Assembly (NCBI GenBank): GCA_015143735.1
Contig: VKHC01000675.1
Span: forward strand, 1 to 10,237
Length of the DNA: 10,237 nucleotides
Source of the DNA: Synura sp. LO234KE
Lineage: Eukaryota > Sar > Synurophyceae > Synurales > Mallomonadaceae
Reading direction: 5' to 3'
Part shown: in pieces, positions 1 to 7,109 of the stretch
Layout: each line of letters opens with the position of its first letter
Numbering within the stretch: the first letter of the stretch is position 1
Notes under the pieces: generated by a model
Databases searched by the model: none
Seen by the model: the letters and a program-made list of their open reading frames with translations, nothing else
What the model was told of the DNA's origin: nothing
Program-made: the position numbers and the translations under genes

Positions 1-3000
1 CGCCGGTTGCACGTCTTCGGACAACAGGCGGGCAGTGTAGCGGTATGGGGAGAGGAGGGTCGTCTGCTCTCCGCCGATGATGTTAGTCTGACCGGTGGTG
101 TGCTGACTGTGTCGGCGTTGGGGTCTTTCGCTCTCCGCGGAAACGTGTTCGCAAACGGTCATGAGATCTCAGATGCGATTCTGAGTGGAGGGAAGATCGT
201 CAACGCTTCTTACATATCTGCGGATCTGATTTCTAGTCCTCGGTTGGCCGGGTTGGGCACGAGAGTCGTAGTGGCAAGTGCGAACGGGCAGCTGCAAGCC
301 CTTGGAGATGACGACAGTCTACGCGTACGCAATCTAAGTGTGGTGGCGCTAGCTGTTTCGGGATCATTGTACCTGGGAGGGGGGCGCCTGACGGGTGTTG
401 GCGACGTGTCGGCTGTGTCCGGGGACTTCAAGACGGTGACGACATCCAGTCTGAGACTTAAGGACCTCAGCGGCGGAGGGCGGGAAGAGGGAAGTAACGG
501 ATTACTCACTGTGGATAGCGTTGGACAAGTAATGCCAATACCAGGTGTCACTGCCACCTCATCGCTTCTATCGGCCCCTTCTTTGTCGATGAAAGTGAAT
601 CATATTGGGGTACAGTCTCTCTCCCTCCCAGCGGGCTCAGCGGGAGTCCTGGTGGCGGCGGACGAGGGAAAAGTCTCTCCATCTCGAGATGTACGTCTGG
701 AGTCACTGGACACGAAGACGCTGCAAGTGGGCACTGTCACTGTCAAGGAAGGGCTGCGGATGGAAGGCCTGTCCAACGTGGCACTGGCAGTAGACACCAG
801 CGGTCGTGTGATAGCGGTCACAGACTTATCTGTTGGGTCGGTGACTTGTGACACCCTGAGTACCACAGGGCTGGTGAAGGCTCGGGCCCTGCAGGTGTCG
901 GGGTTGAGTAACGGTGTATTGATGGCAGATATTTCCGGAGCGGTGACTGGGTCACGGTCTGTGTCAGTTGATAGTGTTCAGACCAACAAAATTGCAGTAG
1001 AGGAGTCCTTGACTGTGTCAGGAGACCTTGTGTTGAAGGCACCAAACTTACGACGCTCTCTCCTTCAAGTAACGGAAACTGGAGTAGTTGCCGGAGCGAC
1101 AACTGTAGATTTGGACCGAGTACAATCGGGAGATTTGGTGGTGCGCAATCTGGCCTCCTTGGGACAGCTTAAAGTTTCGGGTCTGGCGGCCGGTGTCGCT
1201 GTGGTGACAAGCGATGGTACAGTAGGAAGCACGAGAGCGATTACAGTGGATCAGATCGATGTGGCCAAAGCGATCTCCCAGGATCTGAAGGTCACGTCGT
1301 CTCTCACCCTGTCTACCGCATCCACCGGAGGAATCCTGACCGTATCTCCTGGCGGACTCGTGTCCAGTGTCACGACCACAACTTTGACGAAGTTGTCTAC
1401 CGGGTCGGTGGATGTATCTGGGGCGGCAACTGTCGCCCAACTCACCCTCCCATCCCTCCCAAAGACTCTGTTGGTGACAGATAAAGAAGGGAGGGTGCAA
1501 GGATCAGATAAAATCATATTGAAGTCCGTGCATACTGATGACTTGGCAGTTACGAACCAACTGACTGCAGCCAGTGTGCGCCTACTCGGAGCGACAAGTG
1601 GCTCGGCAGTGCTCTCGTCCGATGGCACGTTGTCCTCCTCCTCCACTCTCTCCCTCTCCTCTGTGTCCACGTCCTTCTGCACGGTGACAGGAGAACTGTC
1701 CACGCAAGACCTAAGGATAGGGGGTATTTCTTCCGGTCTGCTTTACGCGGACGCGGCGGGACAAGTGGTCCGGGCCACCGATGTGTTTGTGACATCCGTT
1801 AAATCCACGTCAGTGTCGACGGATAGCGTGGAGACCGCGTCGCTGAAGTTTTCCTCCGGTGTATCTGGGCCCGGACTGTCCGTCCTCACTGTGGACAGTG
1901 AAGGGCACGTTGCTGCTGCGTTGAATGGCACCGTGGCCCTTACGTCCCTGAGCGCTAGTTCAATAACTGTTTCTCAGTCCGCATCGATATCCGAGCTCGT
2001 TTTACCAGGCCTCTCGGACGGAGCCTTGACCGTGGATGATAACGGTTATGTAACCGCCACTCGTAACATGTCCTTTGAAACGGTCTCATCGGATACGTTA
2101 AACGTGACTGGTGTGCTGACAGCGGGAGCGCTGGAACTGTTGGACTTGCCTTCTGGAGTGATGTTTGTTAATGAGTCCGGGTCTGTGACTGCGACTCGGA
2201 CACTCGACCTGCAACAAATCAACGCGACTGAATCCTATGTCACAAGACTTGAGGTAAAGGAAGTATATCTGAGTGAAGTCCAGCGCTCGTCCCTGCTCTC
2301 GGTGGACGAGACGGGCAAGGTGATAGCGGCGCCACCCTCTCTAGTCTTATCGGATATATCGTCGGTAACGGTCAACGTATCCGAGCTCACAGTCGCGACA
2401 TCGCTGAATTTCGATCCCAACGCGTTGTCCTCGAGCCTACTGTATGTGAATGAGTATGGTCGGGTGGTGAACACGTCTTCGATCGAGTTATCTGACGTGA
2501 CAACAGACAACTTCACAGTGCGAGGGAATGCGCGATTCGGAAGCTTGGCACTTCCGTCTGTACCGGAGGGCATCCTTCAGGTAGATGCAAACGGTCAAGT
2601 GGGCAGCTCTACAGACATCGCTGTCGGTGAAATCACCGCGAAACGTGTGACTGTTGATGGCGCGGTGGTTGCCACGGGTATTCAACTGCCCGGCGTATCA
2701 CCTGGTGTACTTCTTGTGTCTGGGACAGGCGAAGTGGAGAGTTCTAGATCCATCGATCTGGACGCCGTTGGGATACAGAATATCACAGTTGAGACGGCGC
2801 ACGTGACTGGAGTGTTGGCGCTCAGCGCACTGTCGGGATCCGTTGTGCTTTCCGTAGATGAGTCCGGCCACGTAGTCGGAGGAGCGTCGTTGACGGCCTT
2901 AAAGGACGTGGCTACAGTGGGTCTGCAAGCGGAGAAGGCAGTGGTGCAAGGCCTACTAGTTACTAATCTGAGGAACGTCTCTGTGGTGGGTACAGACCCA

Positions 3001-4254
3001 GAAGGGCGATTAGAGGCGAAGACTATGGTACAAGTAGACGAAATTACTAGCCACACAGTGTCCGCCAATCATTTGGATGTGGTCGGGTCATTGTCTCTCG
3101 GCTACCTGACTGAAAAACCACAACAATCCAGTGGTGTCACGAGCATATTGGCTGTGGACGATCGCGGCGCAGTCGTGGCCACAGATACCATCACGGCCAC
3201 GTTGGTCAACACCACGGACATGAGGGCTGATAACGTGACATGTATCGCATTGACCCTGTCCGGCGTCCCCTCCGCATCTCTGCTAGGCACAAACGAGCGT
3301 GGTGACGTCAACGCTGTGACCAATGTCTCATTGGAATCCCTCCATGTCGGTGAAGTGCTTGTTGCCAAGTCTGTGTCCGCTGAGCATCTATGGTACACTG
3401 GGCCCTCCTCGGTTTCTACCAGTGGACCGCAACTGCTACAAATGAACTCTTCGGGGGAGATCACACCCACATCCAACGTCGCTTTGGACCAACTTACTGT
3501 TGGATCCGCCGTGCTCACGGCTAACTTGACGGTAACTGGGAACCTGCTCCTGCCTCCTTCCGTCCCCTCCGTCTGCCGCGACTGCAGTAACGTCTTGGTG
3601 CGACGAGATGACGGTGTTGTGACGTCGGACTCGGCGTTGAAGCTGAGTCATGTGACAGCAGACACTGTCACAGTCTCATCCTCCCTTTCTGCTGCGACTC
3701 TGACCGTGACATCGCTGGCCTCTACCGCTGCATTCGATGGCTCCGCTCGTGTCGTTTTGGCGAATGACGACGGTCAACTGTTCGGCACCATCTTATCCGA
3801 ATTAGAACTGCCTAGTCCCTCCAACCTCACCGTCGCGGACCTGACTGTTACAAGCACAACGTCGCTACACAATCTAGTTCTACCTGAGATCCGCGATGCG
3901 CTTCTTGGCTCGGATGCGATCGGAAGGGTTGGTGGGGTGAGGGAGGTAGACCTGGACACTGTAACGGTTAAGGAGCTCTCTGTATCCGCCGTCGCTACGT
4001 TGTCTTCTCTCAGACTGAAGTATGGTCCGAATGTGACGAGCGGGATATTGTCTATGGATGACACGGGTCTCGTTCAGTCCTCTACGCGTATTCCCGTAGC
4101 TCATATTGAGCATTTGAATGGCGATCTAGATGTTGGGGGACATACTGTTCGTAGGTCGGAGATACGGGACTCAGTTATACGGGATACGGACCTGGTGTTG
4201 AAGGGCCCTGTTGGCTCCTCCGTGAAAGAAGGAGGAGTTGTGGTGTTAGACAAG
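1..4254 (+). repeat. About 28 tandem 45-47-residue beta repeats in one exon
   Basis: Each unit, about 135-141 nt, carries a core like GVLxVDxxGxV, then a polar stretch, an LxxV step, a short VxVxxxL strand and an LxLxGL turn into the next core. I count 28 cores in this exon; a 29th spans the first splice junction. Units are diverged at DNA level, so this is an old protein repeat and not a recent satellite. Trp is nearly absent (two seen) and Cys is scarce, including one CRDC pair near residue 1190. The regular hydrophobic spacing fits a stacked or intertwined beta-fibre such as those found in phage fibre shafts; that fold is inferred. Confidence 0.85.
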
Positions 4255-5274
4255 GTGAGGGAGTGATCCAGAAACATATTGAGTTGTTTTCATTTATGGA
4301 CGGAGTTGTGCAATTTTATATTGTATGCAACTCTTGTCCTATATATGTACACTTTTAATCTGAATCGACGACGTCCATTCACGGCTCTGTGCGCGCCCAG
4401 ATCGTTGCTGTTGTATTCTAATTCGTCGTCCTCCTTTCTAATAATAACCTCAGGAGGGAACGCTCACTTACTCCTCTGCAATGATCGACCATGACGGGAA
4501 TATGCGCGTCGCAGCCGTTACACCTCTGACCGATGATCAGCCGTTACGCATCACCAACGCGCGCCTTTCCCACAGTACACTAGAACATGTTAACATAACG
4601 GCTGCTCATATTGTGACTGAGAGTCTTACCGCCACGGAACCCGTGACGTTCGCAAAGGAACTGAATGTAGGCGGATCCATCGTAGCGCAAGGTTCAGTTA
4701 TCGGATCGGGACCGTATTTCGATAGCTCGGACGGCCGTTTCAAACGTGGCATGTCCTCTATCCCGAACGCGTTGGACCGAGTTCTGGCCATGAATGGGGT
4801 GCGTAAAGTTGGAGAAAATGCAGTTTAAAATGCTATCATATTGTAAATATGCTGACTTACTTCCTCTCTTGCTTTGCCCCCGTTGTGCCTTTGATCGCAT
4901 GCATTCATTTACAGCAAACCTACTTCTACAAACACGAAAATTTCAAACATAAAAATTTCCCCAAGGCGAGACAAATCGGTTGGCTGGCAGAAGAAGTGGA
5001 AGCGGCTTGGCCCGAATTGGTAGAGGTAGATGCCGAGGGTTATAAACACGTTGCGTATGGTCGGGCAACCGTGGTATTGGCCGAAGCGATGAAGGAATTG
5101 AAGGCGACAATATCAGAGGAATTCGAGGCGAAGTTGAGAGCTGTGGAGGAGCGCATGGCAGAGGCTATTCGTACGCTGCTGTCTGTACAAACGGACCTAG
5201 TGGAAGAGAACAAGGAGCTGCGGAGGGAACTAGAGCTTGTGAAGGCTAATGGCAACCTGCGAAGTATTGAGTGA
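1..5274 (+). CDS. Giant repetitive fibre-like protein with C-terminal peptidase_S74 (intramolecular chaperone) domain; 3 exons, 5' partial
   Basis: Exons are 1-4254, 4454-4798 and 4915-5274 (stop TGA), all joined in phase 0, giving at least 1652 residues. The frame is open at base 1, so the protein begins upstream; the TTG at 7 is not a start. Residues 1 to about 1418 are tandem beta-type repeats rich in Ser, Thr, Val and Leu. Exon 2 ends the repeats and starts the S74 domain with SSDGRFKRGM, then a helix ending VLAMNG. Exon 3 continues QTYFYK, RQIGWLAEEVE, PELVEVDAEGYKHVAYGR and AEAMKELK, the usual order of the family, and ends in a charged coiled coil. In known S74 proteins (phage endosialidases and tail fibres, MYRF) this domain trimerises the stalk and cuts itself off. 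The repeats plus many N-glycosylation sequons suggest a secreted or surface trimeric fibre; this is inferred. No signal peptide can be seen because the N-terminus is missing. The S74 call is firm; the cell role is unknown. Confidence 0.9.
4255..4453 (+). other. Intron 1 of the S74 gene (199 nt)
   Basis: The donor is AAG|GTGAGG and the acceptor AACCTCAG|GAG, phase 0. Reading through the donor meets TGA at 4264. Removing the intron joins VVVLDK to EGTLTY, which recreates a repeat core (VxxxDxxGxL), so the junction is supported by the protein pattern as well as by splice-site consensus. Confidence 0.85.
4724..5120 (+). other. Peptidase_S74 / intramolecular chaperone auto-processing domain
   Basis: The motif S-D-G-R-F-K has Ser at 4727-4729 and Lys at 4742-4744, five residues apart. 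This matches the SDxRxK catalytic pair described for endosialidase-type self-cleavage before Ser. The RQIGWLAEEVE and GYKHVAYGR blocks and the final AEAMKELK helix are present in exon 3, so the domain is full length with no visible loss of key residues. Cleavage should release the C-terminal piece after the upstream fibre has trimerised. Activity is inferred from the motif. Confidence 0.85.
4799..4914 (+). other. Intron 2 of the S74 gene (116 nt), inside the S74 domain
   Basis: The donor is GGG|GTGCGT and the acceptor ATTTACAG|CAA, phase 0. Splicing gives LAMNG followed by QTYFYK, which matches the family's L.G..Y.W/Y segment. Other donors nearby (GTAAAG in phase 1, GTTGGA in phase 0) fit the phase or the family pattern less well. 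The same GTGCGT donor is used in the minus-strand gene at 9784. Confidence 0.8.
5095..5271 (+). other. C-terminal coiled coil of the S74 protein
   Basis: After the S74 core, about 55 residues rich in Glu, Lys, Leu and Ala show heptad spacing (EEFEAKLRAVEERMAEAI, then DLVEENKELRRELELVKA) and stop at TGA 5272-5274. S74 domains normally end in such a trimeric coil, which is shed with the domain after autocleavage. Confidence 0.75.
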
Positions 5275-5545
5275 TCGGTTATATATATGTGTTAGTCTCT
5301 ATGCACACTTTCCTGAGAGTCCCATTACAATCCACCCCAACCTGCGTCATCTTATTCTGCTTTAGAAGTGGTCCAAATCACCAACAAGGCAAAGCAAAAG
5401 TAATTATGACATTGATATGGCGGATTTCTTTTGAAAATCTACTTTCCTCTAGTATAATAGTGAATAAGAATGATTGGCAAACTGCTACTAGGTTGACATA
5501 AAAATCGGGGCCTACCCCTTAGCATCGTCAAGAAATTTCTTTGAG
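5275..5545. other. Convergent intergenic region, no gene seen
   Basis: This AT-richer stretch lies between the stop of the plus-strand S74 gene and the end of the candidate minus-strand frame at 5546. It should contain the 3' UTR of the S74 gene. By eye I find no canonical AATAAA signal on the plus strand and no convincing exon. Confidence 0.5.
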
Positions 5546-5843
5546 TCAAGCTTTAGGTTCATCCCAAGGTGAGACAGAGGACTTGGATAATTCCACCGTA
5601 GAAGTAGTTACTAGTATTGCTTATGACATATCAAGAAGCAGAGTAACCAATATACTACTTACAAGTTTGTGGAGCCTTTTTAGCTGAGAGAAGTGAGAAA
5701 TCAGGGCATGGTGGAGTGCGATTATTCGTTATGAATGTAAATTTTTGAATTTGATGCTCCCCTTCAATTGCAGTTGCGTGATTTATCGAAACTAGATGAT
5801 TCCTCTTTGGATCCACAAACACCTCATATTTGCCCAGAGGAAT
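5546..5843 (-). CDS. Possible two-exon gene fragment, AT-rich, unknown function
   Basis: On the minus strand a good acceptor (TTTTGCTTTCAG) precedes an open exon 5843-5663 that begins IPLGKYEVFVDPKRNHL and ends at an ideal donor, T|GTAAGT, in phase 1. A 52-nt intron (5662-5611) with acceptor ATACTAG leads to exon 5610-5546, which restores the frame (LTTSTVELSKSS) and stops at TGA 5548-5546. Codons are AT-rich (AAT, ATT, AAA), unlike the GC-rich third positions of the two flanking genes. No ATG start is visible upstream: the frame opens from a GTG that lies within the presumed intron. It could be the 3' end of a separate gene, a captured fragment or a chance pair of exons. I do not recognise the family. 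Confidence 0.35.
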
Positions 5844-6133
5844 CTGAAAGCAAAATGCTGGCACTCTTAATTTTCAACAAGTATCCTTTTCTATTAATTT
5901 CCTAATGCTGTGCACAAACCAGTCTTATATACCTAAATTTTGTTACTTTCGTCGTCGAGACGATGTACTTGTTCTGTCATCATTCTAACCACCAGTATTG
6001 AATACAAGAAAATTAATTACTGTAATAACCAACAAAATCACACACCACGCCTGCTGAGAGATCAACCGAAGCCGCACTTTGAATAACCCTCGCACTCGTA
6101 GCTGCCCTAGTGTCAAGCTGCCTCCCTCCCGCT
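5844..6133. other. Region with no firm gene; one weak minus-strand exon candidate
   Basis: Most of this stretch is AT-rich with stops in all frames. On the minus strand about 6120-6022 reads REGGSLTLGQLRVRGLFKV in an open frame after an AG, which could be a further exon of either minus-strand gene. The splice sites are poor and I do not annotate it as coding. Confidence 0.3.
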
Positions 6134-7109
6134 TCAGCAACGTGTCACAGTCAAAGGATGCGTCACAAACACCCATCCGCGACCATCCGCAAGCTTTAGA
6201 AGGTTTGTGACTGGTTTGATTCCTGTCGTGGCGCCACTCCGCCATGGTCTCCACAACTCTCCGGTAGCACAAATCCAGATACAACAGGAGCGCCAAAAGA
6301 TGAAATGTACGCACCCCAAAGGAAGCAACTTCGCAAGCACATTGACCATAACAAACGTATTAATAGTTATAAATAAGCGCGAATATATCAAATGCCAGTC
6401 TCACCTTACTGCCAGTGTACGTCCACTTGTCTCTTTCACCGAATACTCGCCCGCCACCTCTTGCATCAAAATCGCTCGAGACTGCGGCATTCAAAGTATA
6501 CAATAAAGTGACCAGCTTAAATCGCAATGCTAGTGATAACGAATTTGAGCAGGATACCCGGAGTCATACCTGTGGATGGCGCTCGATTACCCACCCCTGA
6601 CACGAGCGGGACGAGGGGAAGAGAGGAGCAACCACACGAAGAATTGTAATGTAGAGGGGATAGGTCAGCGGAATTCAACACACCTTTCATCAGCTAGGTG
6701 CAAGAACGTGTTCGTCTCCGCGTGACCACCTGCACCACCTCAACCATCTCCCGGGTAACACTGCTCTCCCGTCCTTGGACCTGATCGGTTCAGCCATCCA
6801 ATAAATAATGGAAAAATCAATTCATGTACGGTATTTTGAGCGACCATTACACCGATCAAACAGTAGAGCTTAACTATATATAGGCAAGGGATTGCGTACC
6901 GTCCAATCTGGAGAGCTTCGAACGGTATTGTTGCAGCGGTTTCCAAGGGCGGGGCGGTGTGGGCTACGGAGAACCAAACAGAATAAAAATCAAGACTTCC
7001 GCATCTCCTCATTATTGCAGAAGTGGAATGTACATGTATGATACCTTCCAAAAACAAGTCTCTGTTCCCCGCGGCCGGTCCAGTCTTCCGTTGGCACGGG
7101 CTTCACGAG
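6134..7109 (-). other. C-terminal exons with two GWV..HP motifs
   Basis: Exons 7109-7045 (LVKPVPTEDWTGRGEQRLVF), 6963-6900, 6780-6730 (VQGRESSVTREMVEVVQ), 6596-6570 (GWVIERHPQ), 6481-6405 (SRAILMQEVAGEYSVKETSG) and a last exon ending LADGRGWVFVTHPLT all join in phase, with strong acceptors at 7110, 6964, 6597 and 6482. The last exon stops at TGA 6136-6134. Its start is uncertain: AG sites at 6249 and 6237 both keep the frame, while one at 6259 leads into another frame. GWVIERHP and GWVFVTHP look like the ends of two repeat units. An ADGRGWV motif of this type is, to my recollection, common in repeat proteins of algae and other protists. Function is unknown. Confidence 0.5.

Noticed and set aside
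7-9. TTG at the window start as initiation codon
   Set aside because: The frame is open to base 1 and begins in mid-repeat; the start lies upstream of the window.
210-4113. Many minus-strand open frames of 60-150 codons opposite the repeat array
   Set aside because: They are antisense shadows of a low-stop, GC-rich repetitive coding sequence; they share no consistent start context and the plus frame has clear repeats.
4279-4494. Plus-strand 71-codon frame between the first two S74 exons
   Set aside because: It lies almost wholly in the intron and is out of frame with the joined protein.
6213-6223. GGTTTGATTCC resembling a Pol III B box or tRNA T-loop (tRNA or SINE)
   Set aside because: No pairing acceptor stem, A box or terminator at the right spacing; it lies over a likely minus-strand exon.
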